DNA of 64,000 bases from Pasteurella dagmatis (GCF_900186835.1 NZ_LT906448.1:1347501-1411500), one strand, 5' to 3'. Positions 9,707-18,272 are shown, counted from the first letter of the stretch. Made by a program: numbers and translations. The notes: a model not told the origin generated them from the sequence alone.

Positions 9707-10783
9707 TTATTTACTTAAACAAGAGAAATAACTATCTGCAGTGTATTGTAAGAAATTCGCATAAGAATTCACACCAAGTTTCACAGGATCGCCCATAGGG
9801 TCTAAACGACCAATATGAACACCAGTTCCTTTGCTTAAGCTTTCAATCACTTTTGGTGTAAATTGCGGCTCTGCAAATAAGCAATTTACTTTATGCTCTT
9901 TAATTTCTTCTTTAATTTTCGCTAATGTTTTCGCACCAGGTGCGACTAATGGATTAATAGTAAAATAACCTGTTTGGTTAAGACCATAAGCGTTATTGAA
10001 ATAGCTATACGCATCGTGGAATACATAGAAACCTTTTTCTTTCAACGGAGCTAATTGCTGTTTAATTTTTTCACTTTGCGCAGCTAAAGTGCGGTTAAAT
10101 TCCGCTAAGTTTTGTGCTATTTTCTCTTTTTTCTCTGGATAGAGTTCATTTAAACGAGAGGCTAAACGCTCAGCAACAATTTTACTGATCTCTGGTGAAT
10201 ACCAAACATGCCAGTTAGTACTGTGATCGTGGTCATGTCCATGGTCATGATGATGCGCATTAGTATGCTCATGTTTATGATCGTGATTATGTTTATGGTC
10301 GTGATCATGTTTATGGTCGTGATCATGTTTATGGTCGTGATCATGTTTATGGTCATGGTCATGTTTATGCTCATGATCATGTTTATGGTCGTGATCATGT
10401 TTATGCTCTTGGCTATGCTTATGCTCATGAGCTTCACCTTCTAATAAATCACCAATTTCAGAAAAATCTGAAATACTTAACACTTTCTTAAATGGCATTG
10501 GTCGTAAGGCTTTATCAAGAAATGCATCTACATCCTCCCCTACCCAAACAATCAACTCCGCTGCTTGCAATTTTTGTACATCCGTTGGCTTTAAGCTATA
10601 GTCGTGTGGAGAGGCACCCGCTGGAACTAAAACTTCAGTTTCTGTCACGCCGTCTGCAATAGAAGAGGCAATAAAGCCCAAAGGCTTAATTGAAGTGACG
10701 ATATTTGCATTTGCAAAACTCGCCAAAGAAGCAATACTTACTGCTAATACTGTTTTTTTCAAAGTGTTCATTGAAAGCGCCAT
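9707..10783 (-). CDS. znuA: Zinc ABC transporter periplasmic binding protein ZnuA
   Basis: This 358-residue solute-binding protein of the cluster A-I metal family has a signal peptide (about residues 8-26, cleavage after ANA). Likely zinc ligands are His60 (ASPHDY), the WHVWYSPE region and His256 (FHDAYSYF). A very long His/Asp loop (residues 119-187) replaces the short charged loop and probably gathers periplasmic zinc. AAGGA eight bases upstream supports the first ATG over Met5. No znuB or znuC is adjacent. I looked for a Zur palindrome upstream and saw none that was convincing. Confidence 0.95.
   Translation of the reverse strand: MALSMNTLKKTVLAVSIASLASFANANIVTSIKPLGFIASSIADGVTETEVLVPAGASPHDYSLKPTDVQKLQAAELIVWVGEDVDAFLDKALRPMPFKKVLSISDFSEIGDLLEGEAHEHKHSQEHKHDHDHKHDHEHKHDHDHKHDHDHKHDHDHKHDHDHKHNHDHKHEHTNAHHHDHGHDHDHSTNWHVWYSPEISKIVAERLASRLNELYPEKKEKIAQNLAEFNRTLAAQSEKIKQQLAPLKEKGFYVFHDAYSYFNNAYGLNQTGYFTINPLVAPGAKTLAKIKEEIKEHKVNCLFAEPQFTPKVIESLSKGTGVHIGRLDPMGDPVKLGVNSYANFLQYTADSYFSCLSK
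10265..10408 (-). repeat. Eight 18-bp tandem repeats encoding the (D/E)HKHDH loop of ZnuA
   Basis: Residues 126-173 are eight consecutive hexapeptides: five end HKHDH after D, two begin with E or end HEH, and one ends HNH. At the DNA level they are near-identical 18-bp units. The unit is a multiple of three, so gain or loss of copies changes loop length without breaking the frame. Confidence 0.93.
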
Positions 10784-10934
10784 TTTTCTATTCCTTATCT
10801 AAGAATAATGATCAAAATTTCGCTCTAGCCTACTCTTTTTTAACTCAAATTGCCATCTTTTTTTTAGACAAAAAATAAGTTTAATTGAAAAAAGCGGATA
10901 ACAATTCTCCTTATTTCTTTCTAGATATTAAACC

Positions 10935-11696
10935 TTAACGGAGCAACTTATCAATTACACGTGACACAGCAAAGAACCCGAAAGTCGCTGTAATCATCAC
11001 AGCAGCACCAAAACCATTTGCACAATTCATTGTTGCTGAAACTTTGCAAGTTCCGTCCATTTTCGGAAAAATAAGCGGCTGTGTTGAAAATACACAATCT
11101 ATGCCAAATTTACGTTTTGGATTTTGGCTAAAATGATATTCTTTTCGTAAAAGCGACCGCACTTTTGAAGCAAGAGGATCTTGAATTGTCTTACTCAAAT
11201 CAGCAATTTGGATTTGACTAGGATCAGTTTGACCACCCGCTCCTCCCACAGTGATCAATCTAATTTTATTGCGCTTACAAAATGCTATCAGCGCAGCTTT
11301 AGTTTTAACGCTATCAATAGCATCAATTACATAATCATAATTTCGTAGCAAGTATTTTGGAAGATTTTCCACCGAAATAAAGTCATCAATAATGTTCACT
11401 TGGCATTCAGGGTTAATTAGCTCAATCCGTGCTTTCATTGCCTCTGTTTTAAGCAGACCTATATTGCCTGAAAGAGCATGAATTTGACGATTAATATTGG
11501 TTACACAAATATCATCCATATCAATTAGTGTCAATTGTCCAACGCCTGATCGTGCTAATGCCTCTGCGCACCAAGACCCCACTCCACCAATACCAATTAC
11601 ACATACATGAGATTGTCTTAATCGCTCAAGAGCATCCATACCGTATAAGCGTCCAATCCCACCAAATCGCTGCTCGTAATTATCCACTCGTGCCAT
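10935..11696 (-). CDS. tcdA: tRNA threonylcarbamoyladenosine dehydratase TcdA (CsdL)
   Basis: This E1/ThiF-like enzyme cyclises t6A37 of tRNAs to ct6A with ATP. The adenylation core starts at VCVIGIGGVGSWCAEALARSGVG and carries the DMDDICVTNINRQ and DAIDSVKTKAAL motifs. The C-terminal segment ends FGFFAVSRVIDKLLR. I start it at the ATG sharing one base with the mltA stop (TAATG), giving 253 residues. A GTG five codons upstream would reach further into mltA. Translational coupling with mltA is likely. An uptake sequence (11156-11164) lies inside the gene. Confidence 0.93.
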   Translation of the reverse strand: MARVDNYEQRFGGIGRLYGMDALERLRQSHVCVIGIGGVGSWCAEALARSGVGQLTLIDMDDICVTNINRQIHALSGNIGLLKTEAMKARIELINPECQVNIIDDFISVENLPKYLLRNYDYVIDAIDSVKTKAALIAFCKRNKIRLITVGGAGGQTDPSQIQIADLSKTIQDPLASKVRSLLRKEYHFSQNPKRKFGIDCVFSTQPLIFPKMDGTCKVSATMNCANGFGAAVMITATFGFFAVSRVIDKLLR

Positions 11697-12793
11697 TATT
11701 GTAATACCCACACTCGACCATAATGTTTTGATAATCCAGCAATATGTCCTGCATCATCACCAATACCACGATATAAATCAAAATGATGACCTTTCACGGC
11801 ACCACCGACATCCAATGCAACCATTAAATGCAGTTGATGTTCACCCGTCCAATTACCATCTTTATCCATTTGTGGTACCTCTACTAAAAGCAAGCTGCCC
11901 AATGGCACAACACTCCTATCTGCTGCAACTGAAGCCATAGGCACTAAAGGTACGCCAGCAGCACCTTTCACTTTTCCATAAGGATCATTTTTAAAGAAAA
12001 CATAAGATTCATTACGTTCTAATAGTGTACGTAAACGTGACGGATTGGCTTTTGCCCAATCACGAATCGCTTGAATTGACATTTTTTCTTTCGCAATCTC
12101 ACCATCTTCCACAAGTAAACGACCAACGCTAGTATAAGGGAAACCATTTTGTCCAGCATAAGCAAAATAAGTTAAGTTACCCTCACCAAAATCCACATAA
12201 CCGCTACCTTGTACACCTAATAAAAAATTATCGAGCATTGAATCGCTATAAGCTAATTCCAATCCTTTTTTCTCTAATGCTCCTGCATACACTTGTGCAC
12301 GGCTAAAGCGTTTTTGTTTTGGCATTGCATAAATCGGCTGATTATATTTACCTTGTAATGTACGTCTTGCATGAATAACTGGGGAATAATATCCTGTCAT
12401 CAACACGTTTTGATAACCATCAAAGCCTTTCATCAGCTGTGGTTCAATACCAAATTCCGCTAAATTATTAATATCACCGCCCGACAATACCCAGTTTGTC
12501 ACTTTTGCATAATTCTGATGAAACTGGTTACTTAATTTATTTGAGTAATTACGAACATTTGACAATTGTGTCAAGAAATCGCCTTGATTAATGACTGCAC
12601 TTTGATTTTCAACTCGCGATACTGGTGTGAGAATCGCCTGCTGATAAGTTCTTCCTGAATATTTTGCTCCAAATTTTTGCGGATCTGCTTTGTCATCTTT
12701 AACCAAAACTTTTGGATTAGAAGAACAAGCTGCTAGAAAAGTAACCGCAAAAAGTGCGGTCAATTTTAGAATGTTTTTTGGCTGGAATAACAT
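11696..12793 (-). CDS. mltA: Membrane-bound lytic murein transglycosylase A
   Basis: This 365-residue lipoprotein has signal MLFQPKNILKLTALFAVTFLAAC with lipobox LAAC at Cys23. The MltA barrel region follows (LMTGYYSPVIHARRT, VQGSGYVDFGEG), then the 3D domain with VALDVGGAVKGHHFDLYRGIGDDAGHIAG and its conserved aspartates. It cleaves peptidoglycan glycan strands at the outer membrane, forming anhydromuropeptides. AGGA lies upstream of the ATG. A perfect uptake sequence (12752-12760) falls inside the signal-peptide coding part. It is followed with a one-base overlap by tcdA. Confidence 0.95.
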   Translation of the reverse strand: MLFQPKNILKLTALFAVTFLAACSSNPKVLVKDDKADPQKFGAKYSGRTYQQAILTPVSRVENQSAVINQGDFLTQLSNVRNYSNKLSNQFHQNYAKVTNWVLSGGDINNLAEFGIEPQLMKGFDGYQNVLMTGYYSPVIHARRTLQGKYNQPIYAMPKQKRFSRAQVYAGALEKKGLELAYSDSMLDNFLLGVQGSGYVDFGEGNLTYFAYAGQNGFPYTSVGRLLVEDGEIAKEKMSIQAIRDWAKANPSRLRTLLERNESYVFFKNDPYGKVKGAAGVPLVPMASVAADRSVVPLGSLLLVEVPQMDKDGNWTGEHQLHLMVALDVGGAVKGHHFDLYRGIGDDAGHIAGLSKHYGRVWVLQ

Positions 12794-12988
12794 TTTCTGT
12801 CCTAAATAATGAAAGCGAATAGAAGGGCATACGCTATCAGAAAAGACACAAAAAATATAGACTAAATTAGGGCTTTTTATTTAACTCGTATTTAACGGCC
12901 ATGCGAGTTCTACAGTTCTATTTAAGAATAAAAAATACACACATCGTTTATTTTTATAACAAACAGCAATAGATATTTAATGTTTTTG

Positions 12989-13016
12989 TTGCAATAAATT
13001 CTCAAGCGAGTATATT
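12989..13016 (+). promoter_or_regulatory. Promoter of initiator tRNA gene
   Basis: TTGCAA and TATATT are separated by 16 bases. They lie 13 bases before the tRNA 5' end. Confidence 0.75.
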
Positions 13017-13029
13017 ACAGCAACACAGA

Positions 13030-13106
<77 letters not shown>

Positions 13107-13114
13107 GATTAATA

Positions 13115-13147
13115 AAAGTCGTTAGTTTTCAGCTAACGACTTTCTTT
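13115..13147 (+). terminator. Terminator of tRNA-fMet
   Basis: AAAGTCGTTAG and CTAACGACTTT form a perfect 11-bp stem followed by a T-rich tail. Confidence 0.9.
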
Positions 13148-13232
13148 TTGTTAAAATTCCCTTAACATCAATCGAGATAAAAAGGACAAAGCAAATGCCT
13201 TGTCCTTTCATCTTATATCTTCAGCATAGCTC

Positions 13233-14603
13233 TCACACTTTCACTGCTAATTTGTCTAATAATTTTTGATGTATTCCACCAAAGCTTCCGTTTGACATCA
13301 CAAGGATATGATCTTTTGGCTTCGCCTCTGAGACAATCAAATCTACTAGCTTATCTAAATTCATATTCCATACAGCAGGTTGAACACAATCACTAACAAT
13401 ATCTACCACATCCCAGCCAATATTTTCAGGTTGAAAAATAAACACATGATCTGCACGCCCTAATGCTGGCGCGATTTCATCTTTATGTATTCCCATTTTC
13501 ATGGTATTTGAACGAGGCTCTAACACAGCTAAAATACGTGCTCCTCCACCAACTTTATCACGAAGTGCGGTCAATGTTGCTAAAATTTCTGCTGGATGAT
13601 GTGCAAAATCATCATAAACAGTTACCCCATTCACCTCCCCTTTCACTTCTAAACGGCGTTTTGGACTCACAAAAGTGGACAATGCTTCACAAGCATCTTG
13701 AATTGAAACACCCACATGATGGGCAGCTGCAATCGCCATTAAGGCATTGTGCATGTTATGTTGCCCCACCACATTCCAATGTACTTCTGCCACTTTCTCT
13801 CCATTATGGAATACGGCAAATACCGTACTATCATTACGTAAACGCTCGGCATGCCATTCTTTATCACTACCTAAAAATTGTTTTTCTGACCAACACCCCA
13901 TTTCTAAAGTAGCTTTTACATTGGCTTCATCTGCCACAGATAGGATACGACCATTTGCAGGAATAGTACGAATCATATGATGGAATTGGCGTTGAATTGC
14001 TTTTAAATCATCAAAAATATCTGCGTGATCAAAACCAATATTATTAATAATTAATGTTTTTGGATTGTAATGAACGAATTTTGAACGTTTATCAAAAAAT
14101 GCTGTATCATATTCATCAGCCTCAATGACAAAATAATCACTGTCACCTAAACGTGCTGAAGTGCCAAAATTGCCCGAAATACCACCGATTAAAAAACCAG
14201 GTCTTAAACCACACTTATCTAAAATCCAACTTAACATCCCAGTTGTTGTCGTTTTACCATGTGTGCCTGATACAGCAAGAACCCAGCGATCACGCAATAA
14301 ATTATCGTGTAACCACTGTGGACCAGACGTATAAGGCAACCTATTTTCCAACACATATTCAACACAAGGATTACCACGTTTCATTGCGTTCCCCACAATC
14401 ACCATATCTGGAATAGGTTGCAATTGTGAAACGTCAAAATTTGGAATAATTTTAATGCCATTTTCTTCAAGAAAAGTACTCATTGGCGGATAAACATTTG
14501 TATCAGAACCCGTTACTTTATATCCAAGCTGTTTTGCAATAATTGCAACGCCGCCCATAAACGTGCCACAAATTCCTAAAATATGGATGTGTTTTTTTGT
14601 CAT
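13233..14603 (-). CDS. mpl: UDP-N-acetylmuramate:L-alanyl-gamma-D-glutamyl-meso-diaminopimelate ligase
   Basis: Mpl recycles murein tripeptide by ligating it to UDP-MurNAc, bypassing three Mur steps. The N-terminal GICGTFMGG nucleotide loop is followed by P-loop AVSGTHGKTTTTGML, the central ATPase residues and the C-terminal VYDDFAHHPAEI motif of Mur ligases. The start at ATG 14603 gives MTKKHIHILG (456 residues). An upstream TTG would prepend MFDRDEK and looks unneeded. The gene is single, divergent from fbp. Its product works with lytic transglycosylases such as the nearby MltA. Confidence 0.95.
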   Translation of the reverse strand: MTKKHIHILGICGTFMGGVAIIAKQLGYKVTGSDTNVYPPMSTFLEENGIKIIPNFDVSQLQPIPDMVIVGNAMKRGNPCVEYVLENRLPYTSGPQWLHDNLLRDRWVLAVSGTHGKTTTTGMLSWILDKCGLRPGFLIGGISGNFGTSARLGDSDYFVIEADEYDTAFFDKRSKFVHYNPKTLIINNIGFDHADIFDDLKAIQRQFHHMIRTIPANGRILSVADEANVKATLEMGCWSEKQFLGSDKEWHAERLRNDSTVFAVFHNGEKVAEVHWNVVGQHNMHNALMAIAAAHHVGVSIQDACEALSTFVSPKRRLEVKGEVNGVTVYDDFAHHPAEILATLTALRDKVGGGARILAVLEPRSNTMKMGIHKDEIAPALGRADHVFIFQPENIGWDVVDIVSDCVQPAVWNMNLDKLVDLIVSEAKPKDHILVMSNGSFGGIHQKLLDKLAVKV

Positions 14604-14637
14604 TTTTTCATCTCTATCAAACAATAATCATAAAAAG

Positions 14638-14699
14638 TGTGTCGAAGATCACATTGTTCACATTCCACTTTTCTATGAGAAAACTAAGGTTGCTATAAT
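14638..14699 (+). promoter_or_regulatory. fbp promoter with class-I CRP site
   Basis: The core TGTGT-CGAAGA-TCACA (14638-14653) matches nine of ten CRP core bases, and 16 of 22 over the full consensus. An extended -10, TGCTATAAT, ends at 14699. The site's centre is about 61 bases before the expected start, the classic class-I spacing. Glucose repression of a gluconeogenic gene would fit. This is a pattern inference. Confidence 0.65.
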
Positions 14700-14749
14700 A
14701 AATCAACTCATTAAATGAGTAAAATTTATTAATAGTAAGGATGAGAATT

Positions 14750-15751
14750 ATGAAAACGTTGGGTCAATTTATTGTTGAAAAACAAGCCGAATATCCGAAT
14801 GCAAAAGGGGAACTGAGTGGGATATTATCCTCCATTCGATTAGTCGCAAAAGTCATTCATCGTGACATAAATAAAGCAGGATTAACAAACAACATTATTG
14901 GCACGTCTGGTGCAGAAAATGTACAAGGCGAAACTCAAATGAAGTTGGACCTATTCGCCCACAACACGATGAAGCAAGCATTAATGAGCCGTGAAGAAGT
15001 TGCAGGCTTTGCTTCTGAAGAAGAAGAAAATTTCGTGGCATTTGATACTGAACGTGGCCGTAATGCAAAATATGTGATTTTAACAGATCCACTCGATGGC
15101 TCATCCAATATTGATGTTAACGTTGCTGTTGGTACAATTTTCTCAATTTATCGCAGAATCTCACCAATCGGTACCCCTGTTACTTTAGAAGACTTTATGC
15201 AGCCGGGAAATCGCCAAGTAGCAGCAGGATATATTGTTTACGGGTCATCCACAATGCTAGTGTATACCACCGGTAATGGTGTGAATGGCTTTACTTACGA
15301 TCCATCACTTGGTGTATTCTGTTTATCTCATGAGAATCTTCAAATGCCAACAAACGGTAAAATCTATTCAATTAATGAAGGACAGTACTTAAAATTTCCA
15401 CAAGGTGTAAAAAAATATATTAAATATTGCCAAGAAGAGGATAAAGCAACTAATCGCCCTTATGCTTCTCGCTATATTGGTTCGCTAGTTTCTGATTTCC
15501 ATCGTAATATGCTAAAAGGCGGTATTTATATTTATCCAAAAGCTACTAATTATCCAAACGGTAAGCTTCGCTTATTATATGAAGGAAATCCAATGGCATT
15601 TTTAGCAGAACAAGCCGGTGGTAAAGCCAGTGATGGATATAATCGTATTTTAGATATCCAACCAACTGAACTACATCAACGTGTCCCACTCTTTATCGGT
15701 TCAAAAGAAATGGTCACAAAAGCCGAAGGTTTTATGAAAGAAAATAATTAA
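14750..15751 (+). CDS. fbp: Fructose-1,6-bisphosphatase class I
   Basis: This 333-residue gluconeogenic phosphatase removes the 1-phosphate of fructose 1,6-bisphosphate with Mg2+. The metal site DPLDGSSN is at residues 113-120, following ASEEEE. Other family motifs are [15 protein letters not shown] and [22 protein letters not shown] take the ATG at 14750 because AAGGA sits eight bases before it. The ATG at 14741 directly abuts that same AAGG and is badly spaced. It is monocistronic, divergent from mpl, with a strong terminator. Confidence 0.96.
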   Translation: MKTLGQFIVEKQAEYPNAKGELSGILSSIRLVAKVIHRDINKAGLTNNIIGTSGAENVQGETQMKLDLFAHNTMKQALMSREEVAGFASEEEENFVAFDTERGRNAKYVILTDPLDGSSNIDVNVAVGTIFSIYRRISPIGTPVTLEDFMQPGNRQVAAGYIVYGSSTMLVYTTGNGVNGFTYDPSLGVFCLSHENLQMPTNGKIYSINEGQYLKFPQGVKKYIKYCQEEDKATNRPYASRYIGSLVSDFHRNMLKGGIYIYPKATNYPNGKLRLLYEGNPMAFLAEQAGGKASDGYNRILDIQPTELHQRVPLFIGSKEMVTKAEGFMKENN

Positions 15752-15766
15752 AATGTAAAGAAATTT

Positions 15767-15800
15767 AAAGAGCCAGCGATCCATTTGACTGGCTCTTTTT
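15767..15800 (+). terminator. fbp terminator
   Basis: AAAGAGCCAG pairs with CTGGCTCTTT around a 12-base loop, followed by a long T-rich tail. Confidence 0.9.
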
Positions 15801-15865
15801 GTTTTTTTATTATTTAAAAACTAAAGACTTTTTAAATTATAATTTTAATGCTTAGGAAAGCATAC

Positions 15866-16369
15866 ATGAAAATCAACAAGTTACTTATCATAATGTCGTT
15901 ACTGACAGTAACTGGAGTTTTCTTCGGTCATTATCCTACCCCCAAAACAGATATGTCATCTAGCTATGCTGTAAATAAAAAACATCTTCCTACATTAGAG
16001 CAATTTAACAAATCTATCAAAATAACTCCAACTGAAAGATATATAGAGAAAGATCAATATAATAACGAAATTGCAAATATGACTTATCAAATAGATAATT
16101 TGAGTGAGAAGGCGATTAGGAAAGTACACTGGAATAGTATCTATATTTGGAATTCCAGCTATCTCTATAGTCATGATTTACCAATATTGTTTGAAACGAC
16201 CTTAAAGCCGCATAAAAAACAAATGATATCGGAAACAATTTTATTAAAGAGACTTAAAAGCAATCAACAAAAGCTTTTAAAGGATCCAGATAAAAATATT
16301 AAAGTAGAAATCATTGCTAGATCCATCGAATTTGAAGATGGCAGCTCAATCATCGTACCTAACTACTAA
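15866..16369 (+). CDS. Unknown secreted or membrane-anchored protein (167 aa)
   Basis: I do not recognise this protein. It begins MKINKLLIIMSLLTVTGVFFGHYP, a lysine-plus-hydrophobic segment that reads as a signal peptide or N-terminal anchor. About 140 polar residues rich in Lys, Ile, Asn and Tyr follow. An EIANMTYQIDNLSEKAIRKVHWNSIYIWN stretch hints at a small beta-sandwich with charged strands. The ATG at 15866 has AGGAA upstream; an earlier ATG (15848) would add six residues. It is more AT-rich in codon use than its neighbours, carries no uptake sequence, and lies between fbp and a tRNA cluster. It may be accessory. Confidence 0.7.
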   Translation: MKINKLLIIMSLLTVTGVFFGHYPTPKTDMSSSYAVNKKHLPTLEQFNKSIKITPTERYIEKDQYNNEIANMTYQIDNLSEKAIRKVHWNSIYIWNSSYLYSHDLPILFETTLKPHKKQMISETILLKRLKSNQQKLLKDPDKNIKVEIIARSIEFEDGSSIIVPNY

Positions 16370-16393
16370 AAATCAAATATGCTTTTTAATAAT

Positions 16394-16416
16394 CCACTGA
16401 CAGCTTATGTCAGTGG
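16394..16416. terminator. Stem-loop after the unknown secreted-protein gene
   Basis: CCACTGACA and TGTCAGTGG form a perfect nine-base stem around a five-base loop, 25 bases past the stop codon. It lacks a strong T-tail, so it could be a weak terminator or an mRNA 3' stabiliser. Confidence 0.5.
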
Positions 16417-16450
16417 TGATCAGCATAAATCTCTATTCATTTCTGAGTCA

Positions 16451-16476
16451 TGCATCATTAACAAATTAATGATGCA
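16451..16476. repeat. Perfect 10-bp inverted repeat
   Basis: TGCATCATTA and TAATGATGCA are separated by six bases, with no T-tail on either side. It could be an operator-like or structural element of unknown use. Confidence 0.5.
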
Positions 16477-16531
16477 CTAAACCGCCAATAAAATCTGAAG
16501 TATATAAATAAAGAAGGTAAATTGCAGGTAT

Positions 16532-16554
16532 AAAAAAAGCCGCATTTTGCGACT
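16532..16554 (-). terminator. Terminator of the Gly-Cys-Leu tRNA operon
   Basis: On the minus strand AGTCGC pairs with GCGGCT (one G-T pair) around a five-base loop, followed by seven Ts. It lies about 20 bases past the tRNA-Leu CCA end. Confidence 0.85.
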
Positions 16555-16576
16555 TAAACATTTGTTTTATTTTAAA

Positions 16577-16663
16577 TGGTGCCCGAGGCCAGACTTGAAC
16601 TGGCACGCTTCGAAAAGCGAGGGATTTTAAATCCCTTGTGTCTACCGATTTCACCACTCGGGC
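16577..16663 (-). tRNA. tRNA-Leu (TAA)
   Basis: The 87-base class-II tRNA starts GCCCGAGTGGTGAAATCGG, has a TAA anticodon (GGGATTTAAAATCCC), a long variable arm and encoded CCA. It is third in the minus-strand operon, matching E. coli leuZ in position. Confidence 0.97.
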
Positions 16664-16696
16664 GCACAATGTAATTAAAACTAACTGCTGGGGTTA

Positions 16697-16770
16697 TGGA
16701 GGCGTGTCCCGGAGTCGAACCGAGCTACATGGATTTGCAATCCAGTGCATAACCGCTTTGCTAACACGCC
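16697..16770 (-). tRNA. tRNA-Cys (GCA)
   Basis: The 74-base gene begins GGCGTGTTAGCAAAGCGG, has anticodon GCA (GGATTGCAAATCC) and ends TCCA. It is the middle gene of the Gly-Cys-Leu operon. Confidence 0.97.
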
Positions 16771-16777
16771 GTTAGCT

Positions 16778-16853
16778 TGGAGCGGGAAACGAGGCTCGAA
16801 CTCGCGACCCCAACCTTGGCAAGGTTGTGCTCTACCAACTGAGCTATTCCCGC
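16778..16853 (-). tRNA. tRNA-Gly (GCC)
   Basis: The 76-base gene begins GCGGGAATAGCTCAGTTGG, has anticodon GCC (CCTTGCCAAGG) and ends TCCA. It is the first gene of the operon. The order Gly-Cys-Leu is that of E. coli glyW-cysT-leuZ. Confidence 0.97.
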
Positions 16854-16873
16854 ATTCGCTGTTAGTGCGGTGC

Positions 16874-16901
16874 ATTCTACTGATTTATAAATTTCTGTCA
16901 A
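16874..16901 (-). promoter_or_regulatory. Promoter of the Gly-Cys-Leu tRNA operon
   Basis: On the minus strand TTGACA and TAGAAT are 16 bases apart. A GC-rich discriminator (GCACCGC) follows, typical of stringently controlled stable-RNA promoters. Confidence 0.88.
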
Positions 16902-17119
16902 CGGTTAGTGAAAAAAAATTTATTCATTCGATGAAAAAAAGCTCAAATTGTTCAAAAAGAAGAATCAAAGTCCAAAAATACGCCATTTTTCTTCCATTAT
17001 ATTTATGAATAACACTATTATCTTTTATGAAAAAAATCTGTTTTTATCGTTATTTAGTTTATGTAACAATGTAGAAATTCTTTTTTCTAAAAAATCGCAC
17101 TAACGACATCAAAATAAAA
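16902..17119. other. AT-rich gap between tRNA promoter and metB
   Basis: No credible gene is seen. I looked for a MetJ box (tandem AGACGTCT) upstream of metB and found none. A perfect uptake sequence lies at 17120-17128, just inside the metB leader. Confidence 0.4.
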
Positions 17120-17162
17120 AAGTGCGGTGGAATCTGTAGTAATTTTTTATAAGGCTATAACA

Positions 17163-18272
17163 ATGACACAACAATATTTAATCGATACACTTTTAGCCCA
17201 AGCAGGCAATAAAACAGATGAACGAACTGGTGCAGTTTCAACACCGATTTTTCTTTCTACAGCTTACGGTCACCACGGTATTGGGGAAAGCACGGGCTAT
17301 GACTACACTCGTACTAAAAATCCAACCCGTACTGTATTAGAAGAAACTATTGCTAAATTAGAAGGTGGTGATCGTGGTTTTGCTTGTGCTTCAGGTATGG
17401 CAGCAATTCAATTATTAATGTCGTTATTCACCAATCCGGATGAGTGGATTGTATCAAATGATGTTTATGGTGGTACTTACCGCTTACTAGATTTTGCTTA
17501 TAAAAATACGAATGGTGTAAAACCTGTTTATGTAAACACAGCGTCTTTAGAAGCGATTGAAGCTGCAATCACACAAAATACTAAAGCAATTTTTGTTGAA
17601 ACGCCTTCTAACCCATTAATGGAAGAATGTGATGTAGCGGCAATTTCCCAAATTGCTAAAAAACATAATTTACTGTTAATTGTTGATAATACCTTCTTAA
17701 CGCCTGTGCTATTTAGACCAATGGAACACGGTGCTGATATTGTGATTCACAGTGGCACAAAATATATTGCTGGGCATAATGATGCGTTAGTTGGATTAAT
17801 TGTAGCAAAAGGCACCGCACTTTGTGATCGTCTATTCTATATTCAAAATGGAGCTGGTGCTGTTCTCTCGCCATTTGATTCTTGGTTAACTATTCGTGGA
17901 ATGAAAACATTAGCATTACGTATGGAGCGCCACGAAAGCAATGCTAAAGCATTAGCTGAATTTTTACGAGAGCAACCACAAGTAAAAGATGTACTCTATC
18001 CAAATAAAGGAGGAATGCTTTCTTTTCGATTAAAAGAGGAAAAATGGGTAAATCCATTTTTAAAAGCGATCAAATTAATTACATTTGCAGAAAGTTTAGG
18101 GGGGGCTGAGAGTTTTATTACTTACCCTGCGACACAAACTCATATGGATATTCCAGAACAAGAACGCATTTCTCGAGGCATTTGTAACCGCCTTTTACGT
18201 TTTTCTGTGGGGTTAGAAAATGTAAAAGATATTAAAGCTGATTTATTACAAGCTTTCGCTCAGCTAAAATAG
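17163..18272 (+). CDS. metB: Cystathionine gamma-synthase, MetI-like
   Basis: This 369-residue Cys/Met-metabolism PLP enzyme joins an activated homoserine to cysteine, or possibly sulfide. The PLP lysine is in HSGTKYIAGHNDALVG, and other family marks are YTRTKNPTR, ASGMAAI and ETPSNPLMEE. The stretch VKDVLYPNKGGMLSFRL lacks the 15-odd residues (SHPxHELAKRQxxGFG) found there in enterobacterial MetB. With the TYPATQTHMDIPE end, it is much closer to Bacillus MetI as I recall it. AAGG precedes the ATG at 17163, and the longer TTG/ATG-less extension is unlikely. It may have been acquired horizontally. Acyl donor unknown. Confidence 0.9.
   Translation: MTQQYLIDTLLAQAGNKTDERTGAVSTPIFLSTAYGHHGIGESTGYDYTRTKNPTRTVLEETIAKLEGGDRGFACASGMAAIQLLMSLFTNPDEWIVSNDVYGGTYRLLDFAYKNTNGVKPVYVNTASLEAIEAAITQNTKAIFVETPSNPLMEECDVAAISQIAKKHNLLLIVDNTFLTPVLFRPMEHGADIVIHSGTKYIAGHNDALVGLIVAKGTALCDRLFYIQNGAGAVLSPFDSWLTIRGMKTLALRMERHESNAKALAEFLREQPQVKDVLYPNKGGMLSFRLKEEKWVNPFLKAIKLITFAESLGGAESFITYPATQTHMDIPEQERISRGICNRLLRFSVGLENVKDIKADLLQAFAQLK

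Noticed and set aside
10265..10408. Regularly spaced repeats that could suggest a CRISPR array
   Set aside because: The 18-bp units are contiguous with no spacers and are in frame in znuA.
10208..10444. Plus-strand frame of 78 residues rich in Met and Val
   Set aside because: It is the antisense reading of the ZnuA His/Asp repeats and has no ribosome site.
10784..10934. Search for a Zur box upstream of znuA
   Set aside because: No palindrome resembling GAAATGTTATA...TATAACATTTC was seen.
16466..16669. Minus-strand frame of 67 residues ending in a hydrophobic tail
   Set aside because: Most of it runs through tRNA-Leu and its terminator hairpin.
16681..17008. Frames on both strands across 16681-17008
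   Set aside because: They cover the tRNA-Cys and tRNA-Gly genes and the tRNA promoter.
16902..17119. Search for a MetJ operator upstream of metB
   Set aside because: No tandem AGACGTCT-like octamers were found.
18091..18105. G7 run in metB as a phase-variation tract
   Set aside because: Seven bases is short for slippage, and the run encodes a conserved Gly-Gly-Ala context.
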